DNA of 64,000 nucleotides, taken from positions 248,001 to 312,000 of the forward strand of contig NC_134678.1 of the NCBI RefSeq assembly GCF_024713945.1, in the 5' to 3' direction. This document shows, one piece after another, positions 37,709-47,964 of this stretch; position 1 is the first letter of the stretch, and every line of letters starts with the position of its first letter. The notes under the pieces are model-generated. The model searched no databases, had not been told where the DNA came from, and saw only the letters and a program-made list of their open reading frames with translations. This DNA is from Dermatophagoides farinae. Its lineage: Eukaryota > Arthropoda > Arachnida > Sarcoptiformes > Pyroglyphidae. The translations under genes and the position numbers were made by a program.

Positions 37709-38274
37709 ATGATTTTATCAACAATTTTACTATTATCAACCATCTCGATACTGTCGACATGTATTGATACAACAGATGGCAATCGATGATGATCTTGTTG
37801 CGCATCTGTTGTATGATGATATCCTGTAACTTTGGATTTACACAAACGGCAGAATTCCTCAGCCTCGGTTTGCGATTCTGCCGCGAATATATTGGTTCAA
37901 TCTCGTGCTCGATGTTTAAATTGTTTTTTGATATGAAATTCGAGATCAGATGGTTGAAAGACCAAATCATACTTAGTAACTGTTCTTTTTTCGATGGATT
38001 TACAACCATTAATTGTTAGACAACGACGATTAATATGGCGTAAACAATTACATTTTGATGATGTAAAAAATTGGCAACCAATAAAATCCTTCAACGATGT
38101 ATCAGGATGTTTTTAGTTCAGACTATCATCGATTGCCATTGCAATATGCACAATATCATAGACTTACATAATGAACACCATAGACTTACGTGGCGACATC
38201 ATAAACACTTGCGTTGTGGATATCACATGATGAACTCCATAGAAATTATGCCGTTCCACCAAATATTTTTTTTT
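37696..38274 (-). other. Long antisense frame with few stops, opposite the amnionless 5' exons
   Basis: One minus-strand frame runs about 190 codons with only three internal stops (TAA, TAA, TGA), far fewer than expected in this AT-rich DNA. Its translation is complex and not low-complexity, with Cys pairs such as KCNCLRHINRRC and EEFCRLCKSK. No start codon or consistent splicing was found on this strand. It may be a decayed gene fragment, an antisense gene, or an effect of locally higher GC content. I recognise no family. Confidence 0.25.
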
Positions 38275-39888
38275 GAATCAACGTCTAGTTGTCACTGAGC
38301 TGGTAATCATTTTAAATCGGTGATAAAATTTTTTTTCAAATTTCTAATTCTCTCTCTCTCTTAGATTCTTCCAGAAAATGGTGAATTAATCATTTCAAAA
38401 GATGGCGGTATAGTAGAATTTTCTGCTGATCATGATGAACAATCAATTGATGATGAGGATGAGGACGATATTGATTCCGATTCAAAATGTCGATCAAACG
38501 ATCCAATGGATACATTATATTTCAGTCCATCATTAGAATATCAACAAACAAATTCATGGTTTAATCCAGATAATTGGCATGTAACATTTGTTTCAGATTC
38601 AACAATGAATAATCCTCCAATAACAACAACAACAACTGGTGGTTATCGTCAAATATCAACATATGCAACATTTCATTATCAACAAACCGATATCGGGCGA
38701 ATGATAATACCAGATTCAGAACGTATACCATGTCATCAGGATTTTGTAGATTTTCCAACAAATGGTACATGGAAAGTTCAAATTGGCCAGAAAAGTCATC
38801 TGATACCATCATTAGGACGATTGATGATTGGAACACGATTTCCTTTATTTCAAACGGAAAAATTGCAAAAATTTTTTCAATCATTTATTGGACAAATGTT
38901 ATTTACAATACAAGATTATAATCATATGGAAATTGAATCATCAACCAACGAATGTCGTAATGCTGATGAATGCCATTGTGGTAATGATCAACCAAAAATA
39001 ATGCAAGAAATATGTAAATATCGTAACTGTCCCAAGCAGTTAAAATGTCATGATCCAATCCAGGCACCAGGATTTTGTTGTCCAATATGTGCTACAAGCA
39101 TATTGATACGATTGAAAAAACAAAGAAAAAATTCTGGGAATTCGCCAAATACCGAATGGTTTGTTTATCGTACGATTGGTCGACATTTGGATAAATTATA
39201 TCAACGTAAAGAATCTTTGACGGAAATTAAAAAGAATGTTAATCTTTACATTCATTGGCTTTATGATAATAGTATCCATGTCATCATATCACCAATGTTA
39301 GTGGGTAAAAAACAACGACGAACCAATCCATTAATTGATTCCGATGAAAATGGTCGAAAATTGCTGGAAAAATTGTCCAATGATGAATTATTATCAAAAT
39401 TAACGAAAATCACATATCGTTCAAGCCGGGATTGGATCCAAGATTCTCAGTTATTCAATTCATTTATATTGGCCATATTCATGTTGATTTTATTGATTGG
39501 ATTTTTTGGTTTTCTCGCCATTTATAATTACATTCAACGGAATCGTATGGATCCAGCTTTTACATTTGTACGTTTTCGTTCGGCTGCTAGTGATGTTGAA
39601 ATGGAATTAGATAATCCTGGTCTTTCGGATTGTCCCAATGGATCCTCGTCATCCCCACCAGCACCATCATCATCATTATCGGCGAGGAATTTTCCAAATT
39701 TACGAAATATAATACAGAAAATGACTACCGATATTGTAACATGGACTACACGACAACAGCAGCAGCAACAACAACAACAACCTAGATCAATGCGTTTACG
39801 AAACGAAAATGATGAACAACAAAGAGAATTTGAAAATCCTGTATTTAAACTTACAGCAACAACAACAACAACAACAACAGTAGAATAA
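37709..39888 (+). CDS. AMN: Amnionless homologue (cubilin partner, endocytic membrane protein)
   Basis: Amnionless anchors cubilin for protein uptake; in flies the pair acts in nephrocytes. The last exon, 38365-39888, is firm. It has ILPENGELIIS, W-F-PDNW, ERIPCHQDFVDFP, NADECHCGN, a VWC-like end APGFCCPICA, one TM helix (FILAIFMLILLIGFFGFLAI) and a tail with FENPVF, the FxNPxF endocytic signal. Upstream I infer exon 38243-38302 (20 codons, ending VVTEL before a GT donor, phase 0) and exon 38020-38098 (containing FDDVKNW, matching the family's F-D---NW). A signal-peptide exon begins at ATG 37709 (MILSTILLLSTISIL). The join between the signal exon and 38020 is unresolved: a GTCGAC donor fits the phase, whereas a better GTATTG donor at 37761 needs another acceptor. 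The C-terminal tail also carries poly-Gln and poly-Thr. Confidence 0.8.
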
Positions 39889-39968
39889 TAAATTATGGAA
39901 TTATCTTTTTTTTCAAAAACAAAACAACAACAAAAAAAAATTCGAGAGGCTATATAGATCCGATTTTC

Positions 39969-39995
39969 AAAAAAAAAAAAAAAAAAAAAAAAAAA
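39969..39995. repeat. Poly(A) tract of 27 bp
   Basis: The longest A run seen in the window, 80 bp after the amnionless stop codon. It may be slippage in the 3' UTR or the scar of a retrotransposed tail; no element adjoins it. Confidence 0.85.
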
Positions 39996-40292
39996 TTCTG
40001 TTCATTCAAAAAACGACAAAGTAGAAAAGAAGAATAAAACAAAAGTTTCTTTTTTTGTTTTTTGAAAATAATTCTTATGAATAAAGCTTATGTGTGTATT
40101 CAAGGACTTTTTTCTACAAAGTCTCTGTTATATTTATGATTTTTTCTTGTGAATGAAATCACACACAGTATTGATGTGATGAAACAGTACAATTATCGAC
40201 CGAATGTACCAAAACCGAAAATCGATCCAAACCGAAAAAAAACTGGGTCAAATTTCCTATCCAATTTCCAAATATAAACTCTCTAATAGCAC

Positions 40293-40670
40293 ACGTCTTT
40301 GACGTCACCTGTTTCACCACCACCACCACCTACCATCAAGAAAGAAAAAATTCAAAAAAAGCCATTCATAATTTTGGCAGAATTCTATTTGCTTCTGTAT
40401 CGGTTCCACTTACAGTAAAAAAAATAATAACTCACTGTGTAGTAAGAATGTTTCGCTGTGCGATTGCGTTTCTTTTTCTTTTCTTTTCTTGTCGGCTATA
40501 TATTATTATGATTATTTTGTATTTTGTAGATTGAAGAATTGAGTGTTCCAAATACATGAACCTCTTCGTTTTTTTTTTGAAATTCACAAAGATTTTAATA
40601 TGATGATGATGGTTTAGTGGTAGCGATGTTGTTTTTGTTAGATAGTTAGTTTGTTCGAACGTTTCTGCGA
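40293..40670 (+). repeat. Direct repeat copy 1 (contiguous, at the TAF5 3' end)
   Basis: About 378 bp that recur in the same orientation upstream of TAF5. It begins with ACGTCTTTGACGTCACCTGT, continues through TTTGCTTCTGTATCGGTTCC, TTCGCTGTGCGATTGCG, GTGTTCCAAATACATGAACC and ATGGTTTAGTGG, and ends near GTTCGAACGTTTCTGCGA, 14 bp before the TAF5 stop codon. Read on the plus strand it has a tRNA A-box-like word (TGGTTTAGTGGTAG, 40610-40623) and a B-box-like word (TGTTCGAAC, 40652-40660). Confidence 0.8.
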
Positions 40671-40683
40671 ATGGTCCAATTGT

Positions 40684-42060
40684 TTATTGTGATGCGGATG
40701 ATAATGATGATGATGATGATGCTTGATGAAATGCTCCAATCGATAGCAACAGATTACGACGTGTGAAATGATTCAATAACATATAGGTGGATTTTGTTGG
40801 AAATTTCGCCAATAAATAGGTTTCACTTTTTGATCTATCAAACAATCAAACAAAATTATTGGCAAATGAATGAAAAAAAAATATAAATCAAACATACTTA
40901 ATAGTAGGCATGGATGTTGGTGTCATTTCCTGAAAATCTAAATCATCCATTAATGCTTTCATATTCCAAAGAATGACACGATTGTCAAGACCACCAGATG
41001 CCAATATTATTGATTCGGGACCACGATTAAATGCTAGCGTATAGATTGAATTCGTATGGATCCCGGCAAAATCAGCTACCAAATGACCAGAGGCCAGATC
41101 CCAGATTAAAATTCGTTTATCTGCACCGGCCGATGCTAAAAATCGACCGGAATTTTCGAACGCCAAAACATGGACATTATCTTTATGACCGGTCATTAAT
41201 CGAACACATTGACCATTCAGACAATCCCATAGACGAATTGAACGATCGGATGATGAGGTAGCCACATAATTGGAATTTGGATCAAATTGTACACACTGTG
41301 GCATAGAGAAATGCAGAAAATTCACATATCACAATTAGAAAAACAAAACAATCCAACTTACATCAACATCAGCAAAATGACCAGTAAAATAACGCAAAGG
41401 ATTGGGATTATCGGTAGCCCAAAGTCTAGCCGTTCGATCATGTGAACAGGATGCAAAATAATAACCGTGTGGGCTAAATTTGACATTCCAAACGGGAAAA
41501 CAATGACCCTTAAAGACGACAACGTTGGTCCATGTTAAAAGGCTCCAAAGGCGAATGGTTGTATCCTCTGAACATGATAATAACATATCGCGACATGGAC
41601 TAAAACTGAGACCATAAACAGGCCCACTATGGCCAAATAATATCTTTAAATCATCGCCCATGTCCATCATTATACGCAATATAACATCGTCAGTTTCTTT
41701 ATCCAAATGTTCTAATTCGCTTGCCGGTTTTAGGCCACACAGTTTGCCCGGTGTTAATGGCCATATCCGTATGAATGAATCGGAAAATCCAACAGCCAAC
41801 AGCGTAGAATCATCAGATATTTCAGCGCAAATAGCACTCGTTTCATTCGTCGTTTGTTGAGCATTCAACAATGTGTACAAACATATGGATGGAAGAACAT
41901 CGTTGTCTAATTTCAATGCCTTCGAAGCTTCTTTTTTCGCTCTTCGTTTCTCCAGCTGTTCAGTATCACGTAATTCGGGTATAGGTATTCTTGTCAACGG
42001 TGGTGCGTTCGGATCGTGACTTGAATCTTTTTTCATTTTTTTCTTCTTTATTGAAACCAT
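40684..42060 (-). CDS. TAF5: TAF5-like TFIID/SAGA subunit reduced to the WD40 half
   Basis: TAF5 scaffolds TFIID through an N-terminal LisH/NTD2 part and a C-terminal WD40 propeller. Three exons (42060-41362, 41295-40898, 40834-40684; phases agree) give 415 residues. The linker DPNAPPLTRIPIPELRD and LPSICLYTLLNAQ matches canonical TAF5, and so do FGHSGPVYGLSFSP, CSEDTTIRLWSL, GYYFASCSHDRTARLWATD, DPNSNYVATSSSDRSIRLWD, GRFLASAGADKRILIWDL and the C-terminal HFTRRNLLLSIGAF. The ATG begins just before the linker, so the LisH and NTD2 domains (several hundred residues) are absent. I found no exon for them between here and the next gene at 43965. An upstream AG at the ATG (GATAG, about 42070) would allow a distant exon. 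Confidence 0.88.
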
Positions 42061-42188
42061 TCGAATCTATCTATTATTATTTATCTCTTTAAGACGCTAA
42101 GCAATTTGTGAGTAACTGCAATTGTAGTGATCACATGATGATCATCGATGGTTGATGAATCGATTGTTATAAGTGATGTGACTAACAA

Positions 42189-42260
42189 ACGTCTTTGACG
42201 TCACCTGTTTCACCACCACCACCACCCACCATTAATAGAAATCATTCATAATTTTCGTTT
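42189..42260 (+). repeat. Direct repeat copy 2, first part
   Basis: Matches the beginning of copy 1 (40293 onward). The first 38 bp, including TTTGACGTCACCTG and the CACCACCACC run, are identical as far as I can read, then a looser match to CATTCATAATTTT. It is followed by about 800 bp that are not in copy 1. Confidence 0.75.
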
Positions 42261-43064
42261 TTTACCACTACCACTACTACTACTACTATTACGCTGATGG
42301 CAAATTAAATGATGATCATCGTTCAAATTCAAAATTCCAAATTGAAAATGAATGAATGAAAGAAAATGTAGTAAAAAAAACCGAAAAAAAATCTATCCTT
42401 GAACCCTGTGTTTATTATTGGAAAAAAAAATATATTTCGTTTAATTTTAGCGCTTTACAAGTATTGGATGACATATAGCTGATGCTGCTGCTACTACTAC
42501 CACTACCATCACCGCCGGAAACACATCATCATCATCATCATCATCATAAATGGATCATAATTTTAATTAAATTCATTCATGACAAAAAAAAAATTTATAG
42601 CTTTCTTCTATTATGAATGAATGAAAAACATACAGCAGTTAGTTTGATGAACAAAACAAAACACAAAATAAAATACGCGGTAATTCTTATTCAAGGTCCA
42701 CAAACAGAAACAGAAAAAAAATTTTATGATCCAATCAACAACAGAACAAACACACATTTTTTGTGAATATAAACAAATCAAACGAAAACAGAAAACAGAA
42801 CAAAAAAAATTGTTTTCAAATCTTATCCATTCCGGATTCCATCTATATATTCTATAAATAAATGAATAAATAAAATTCAGAAAAATTTTACAACAAAAAA
42901 AAATTTTGTCATTTTTTTTTATTCTTGACAACAACAACAACGACAACAACAAGAATCTTGTCATCACCAATGATCATTATATCGGTTCTATATTCTGAGA
43001 CACACGCACGCACTGTAATTGACCCAATATATTTGTTGATTCTTCATTGATTTTCAACTCTCTT

Positions 43065-43447
43065 TATTTGCTTCTGTATCGGTTCCACTTCCAATAAAAA
43101 AAAATAATAATTCACTGTGTAGTGATCACACACACACGAACATCAAAGAAAAAAATTTTCTCTTCTTCCTTGTTTATCAAACACACACACACACACACAC
43201 ATCCACCAAAAACATCCAAATGTTTCGTTGTGCGATTGCGTTTTTTTTTTTTGCTTGTCGGCTATATTATGATTATTTTGTAGATTGTAAAATTGTGTGT
43301 TCCAAATACATGAACCTCTTCGTTTTTTTTTGAAATTCACGAAGATTTTAATATGATGATGATGATGATGGTTTAGTGGTGGTGGTGGTGGTGGCGGTAG
43401 CGATGTTGTTTTTGTTAGCTGGTTACTTGGTTCGAACGATTCTGCGA
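43065..43447 (+). repeat. Direct repeat copy 2, second part
   Basis: Matches the rest of copy 1 (from about 40386). Shared words are TTTGCTTCTGTATCGGTTCC, TTCACTGTGTAGT, GTGCGATTGCG, TGTGTTCCAAATACATGAAC, ATGGTTTAGTGGT and GGTTCGAACGATTCTGCGA. It is internally expanded by a CA tract, extra GAT units and a GTG run. Confidence 0.78.
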
Positions 43448-43964
43448 TTCTCATCAGAAATGGCTCATCAGAAAATCTAGAGTGGGAACAGTGAGAAAAA
43501 GCAGGAGCAAAAATCAAAGCCAGGAAGAACCAAACAAAAATACTCTTGACACACATTTGATGGTGGTCAATCAAGATTAACAACAACAACAACCAAAACA
43601 ACAAAAAATCAGAATATTCTTTTTTCGAGAAAAAAAATGATTTTGTGATTTTGAATAGAAAAAATTAATAATGACAGATTTGAGTGTGTGTGTGCGAGAA
43701 AAATATTGATCGATCGATCAATTTCATGTATCAATAATGCTGTTGATGATGATGGTCAATCATGTATCGTGTAAATTGTCATCAACAACAACAACAACGA
43801 CGACGACGACATTTTTTATTTTTTCAAAAAGCCAACAAAAAAAATTTCAACTATTTCGACCATTTTGTAACACATAAAACTAAATAACTTTTTTTGTGCT
43901 TTGTTCGAATTGAAAACTTCCCTAATTTTGATCGATCCAAAAAACCGAAACAAAACGACAAAAA

Positions 43965-46900
43965 ATGGCTTCACATTGTTTTGTTTGTCAATTGCCGATA
44001 TTATCACATCAAACATGGGACACATGGACCTGCGGACCGGGCATTGGTCCAACACAATCAATATTCACCGATATATTTCATGAAGATTGTCTACATTGTT
44101 CAGTCTGTATGTCACGGCTGAAACAAGGAAATGGATCCGCTAAACGTGTTGGTAATAAAATCTATTGTGTTCTACATTTTGGTGATGTTACCGGTTCATT
44201 TAGTTCACCGGGTGAAGATTATATAAACAAATTAAGAGATTTCAAACGACAAAGTCTTGGTTGTGCTGAAGCCCGACGTAAATCATCGACAACATTATCG
44301 TTCGCTGTGCCGGTACAAGCATGTCCAGGCCAACCATATTGTTCGAAATTCCCACATGATGTCAAACCAACAACTGGCTATTGGATTGAATGTCGTGGTG
44401 GTGCCTCACCGGTTAACATCAATGAAATTCAATCAGCTGTGTCTGATTCACAACAACAATTGCAACGAAAATTTCAACAACAAAATCGTTTTGCTACATT
44501 TGATGCTACTGATAATAATAACAATGAAATGGTTACAACCATTCATTTGACAAATGAATTAAATCTATTTCAAACCGGAGGTGGATCATCATCATCATCA
44601 TCGATGATGAAACCACCACCAACACCGACAGTAGAAGCCGTTCTGACACGTGGAAGATTAGAACGCCAAGATACAATAAAAACCGATTATCGTGATCCAA
44701 ATGATGATAATATCGATGATGTTGATGATGGACGGCCAATTTCGAAAGATGATTTAGATCTAGTGAGAAAACCATCATTGATGGGACAGCAAATATTTCC
44801 AAATATCACTATAACCATTGTACAGCCATCATCACCACCACCATCACCTCCATTAGGTGGTGGTGGTGGTGGCAGTAGTAATAATAGTTGCACTAATAAA
44901 CAACAACAACAACAATCACAACAATATGCTGTCACATATAAACCATCAGATGGTGGTGGTGGTGGTGGTGATTGTGTAGCGACATCATCATCATCTGTTA
45001 AATCATCAAGTCCAATAAAATCACAACAACAACATCCACCGGGTATATTGAAATCAGATGACCCATTTGAATTAATTTCATTTGAAGAAGAAATTTATGA
45101 AAAATATTTCTATGGCCGTGAACATTGGAATTATTTCACTAATGATGAAGCATTAGGTCCAGTTATAATGAGCTTAAAACAAGAAACCATTGGGGGTCGT
45201 GATCAATTCCGTGTTCTTTTGCGTACCATTTCCTATTCATTACATGGTCTAGTACCAACGTCGGCTATTTGTGCCGACCGTTATGATCGTGAAGCTGTTG
45301 TTCGTGCCCTTGGTGATGAAGCCGGTTTGAAACCGCCATTGGTTTTAGGTCAATTACCAAGTACACCGGATGAATTGCTCAAATTGGATCAAGTATTTGT
45401 TAAATCTGAACTTAAAGTTGGTGTTATCTACATCCAAGGACATCAGTGTAATTCAGAAGAAGCAATTTTAGGCAATAAAAAGGAATCACCACTTTTTACT
45501 GAATTTCTTACGATTCTTGGTGATCGTATTAAATTGAAAGGTTTTGATAAATACAAAGGTGGTCTGGATACAGGTAAGTTGGGAACTGCATTGGCAAATT
45601 ATTTGATTTGATCTGACTTTTTTTTCGTCTTCCACTGATAGTTCACGATCTAACTGGAACTGAATCCGTTTATACTTGTTATAAAAATATTGAAATCATG
45701 TTTCATGTATCCACGATGCTACCACATGAAGATTCGGATCCACAAAAATTGCAGAAAAAACGTCATATTGGTAATGATATTGTTTGTGTTGCATTTCTTG
45801 AAACAGATGATGCACTTTTCTGGCCTGGTTGTATTAAATCACATTTTCTTCATACATTTATTGTGGTGAAAACAACACCACGAGATCCACTTGAACCGGA
45901 TGAAACACGTAAATATACTGTTGCTGTTGTTTGTCGTGATGAAGTATCAGCTTTCAAACCATATTTATGGCATCAATCAGAATTTGAAAAGGTTTGTTTG
46001 TTTTCAATTAACTTGTCGATACTAAAAACAGAAAACTTTCTTCTTATAGGATTCTCATTTACGTGAATGGCTTTTGACTAAAATTATCAATGGAGAAAGA
46101 GCCAGTTATTCTTCACCGAAATTTGCACGTATGCAGGTAATTAATTAATGATTTTAATTTCTTTGATTCTTCACGTGATTTAATTCATTTATTTTTTTCC
46201 AATTTTCAGGATCGTACACGATCACAAATGATGGAAGATATTGTAAATAATTTAGCCAATCATTTAGCCACTGGCCAGATACCGAAACCATATCGAAGAG
46301 GTAGTTGGCGCCCAATAGGACATATGCGTCCATCAAGTCCACTTTTGGATTCAGTGCGTGATCTTTTCGAAGGTTATGATCAAATTGCTAAAGATTTCGC
46401 CAATGCTTTTCATGGCAATGCCAAACTATTATGTGATGTTGTATTCAATGTTATTGGTTCGGCTAATGGACAACCGATAAATAATAATAATGGCGCTGGA
46501 ATGATTTCAATGGGTCATACAGATCCGGTTCATAATTCGTCGGTTTCTGGTGTTCGTCGAATATATGCTGTAAGAGCTATACTTGCTATACGTTCACGGG
46601 TATTTTTGGAAATGTTGTATGGATTCGCACCACCCGGACAATCAGGACAATTACTATCACAACAACAAACTTCGGACATAAATACTACATCATCGACAAC
46701 AAGCGGAAAAGAATCCAGACGTAATTCATCAGGAAAATCATCTGGTTCATCATCGAAACGTAGTAGTATAACAGCGGAAACAAAAAATATGATTGCACAA
46801 TTACCGAAAATCATTGCACCTAATCATTCCAAAGATAAAGATAAAGATTCAAAAGAAAAAGATTCAAGAAAAGCATCCACTGTATCAACAATATCGGCAA

Positions 46901-47964
46901 ATGCTTATTCAACCGCTTCGAATTCATCGAATTATTCAACAATGTCAGCAACAACACAGATAAAAACACCCACTTATTTAACTGTTCCTGGATCCAGTGG
47001 TAGTAGTGGTAATGTATTTAAAAATGCATTTAATCGTCTTGTTTCTGGATCATGGTCCGGATGGGGATCGAAAGGCGGTCGTAATGAATCAATGAAACGA
47101 TGGCAAAGTGAATCATTTTATGCCAAAATGGATCAAAATGTCGGCGTCGAGGTGCCAGGTATTTCAATGTGTGCTGATGTAGCTAAAATTGATCCAAATA
47201 AATTGGCACAAACTGAGGTTTGTATATTGAATGAGATTGATTGATTCGATGATTGATTTGAATTTTTTTTTTTGGTTCAGTTTACAATAATTGAATTTGA
47301 TGGCGATACATTTCAATTATTGATTGAATATCTACATTCAGGATCATGTCCATTAACATGTGATACGGTACCAGGTTTAATATGTGCCGCCGAACATTTT
47401 GATCTACCAGATTTATTACAGGCCTGTGTACATCATACAAAAACACATTTACGTTTAGCATTGGTGCCACGAATGTTGTGTCAATTGGAAAATTATTATT
47501 GGCGTTATACATCGGCATCACAATTGGTAAATACAATCCTAACCTATGTGGATCCAAGAGCTTCCAGATTATTTCAACGACCAGAATATTTAATGTTATC
47601 AGAATCAATGTTGACAACAATCATATCAAGGCGAACAATTCTGATGAATGAAACATTAAAATTTCAAGTAATGTTACAATGGTCATTATTCAAAGTAACA
47701 AAAGGCCATTATATTGGCAATGAACGGCCAGCTACATTGAATCATAGTGAATCACAAGAATTACAAGTTATCATGAATCGTTTAACAAGAGATTTAAAAT
47801 TGGCTAAAATTCCAGCACAAGATCTAATCAAGGTATAAAGATTTTCTAATCCAAATCCAATTCATTAATTTGTTATTTTTCAGATTGTTTTACCATCAAA
47901 AACTATCAATAATGATCGTATATTGAATACATTATTGACACAAGCTAGTCAAGGTGTTCGATGA
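43965..47964 (+). CDS. LIM + Rap-GAP + BTB/BACK multidomain protein (arthropod 'serine-enriched protein'-like)
   Basis: Six exons (43965-45573, 45642-45991, 46050-46136, 46210-47217, 47281-47832, 47884-47964) join in phase to give 1228 residues. A LIM-type zinc finger lies near the N terminus (CFVC, FHEDC, CSVC, IYCVLHF), then a long Gln/Ser/Gly-rich linker. A Rap-GAP domain at about 400-690 has SLHGLVPTSAICADRYDREA, TGTESVYTCYKNIEIMFHVS and RHIGNDIVCVAF with the catalytic Asn581, then HFLHTFIVV. A BTB domain follows, with VRRIYAVRAILAIRSRVFLE near 799. It is interrupted by about 160 Ser/Lys-rich residues and resumes at 1019 (FTIIEFDGDTFQLLIEYLHS), followed by a BACK-like helical part. The GAP would switch off Rap GTPases. 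The BTB could dimerise or bind Cullin3, but that is inference. The BTB part recalls insect gprs. Confidence 0.85.

Larger units (their letters stand above)
42061..43964. other. Intergenic: TAF5 5' flank and LIM-RapGAP-BTB 5' flank
   Basis: No gene is supported. The interval carries the two halves of direct repeat copy 2 (annotated separately), a CAT tract near 42522-42546, a CA tract at 43181-43201, GTG and GAT tracts, and a (CAA)/(CGA) tract at 43781-43811. The minus-strand open frame 43143-43604 begins with a hydrophobic stretch but is then Pro/His repeat translation. Confidence 0.55.

Noticed and set aside
43143-43604. Minus-strand open frame starting with a hydrophobic signal-like stretch
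   Set aside because: The rest translates poly-Pro/His/Lys from GTG, GAT and A/T repeats, and it overlaps direct repeat copy 2. It has no family resemblance.
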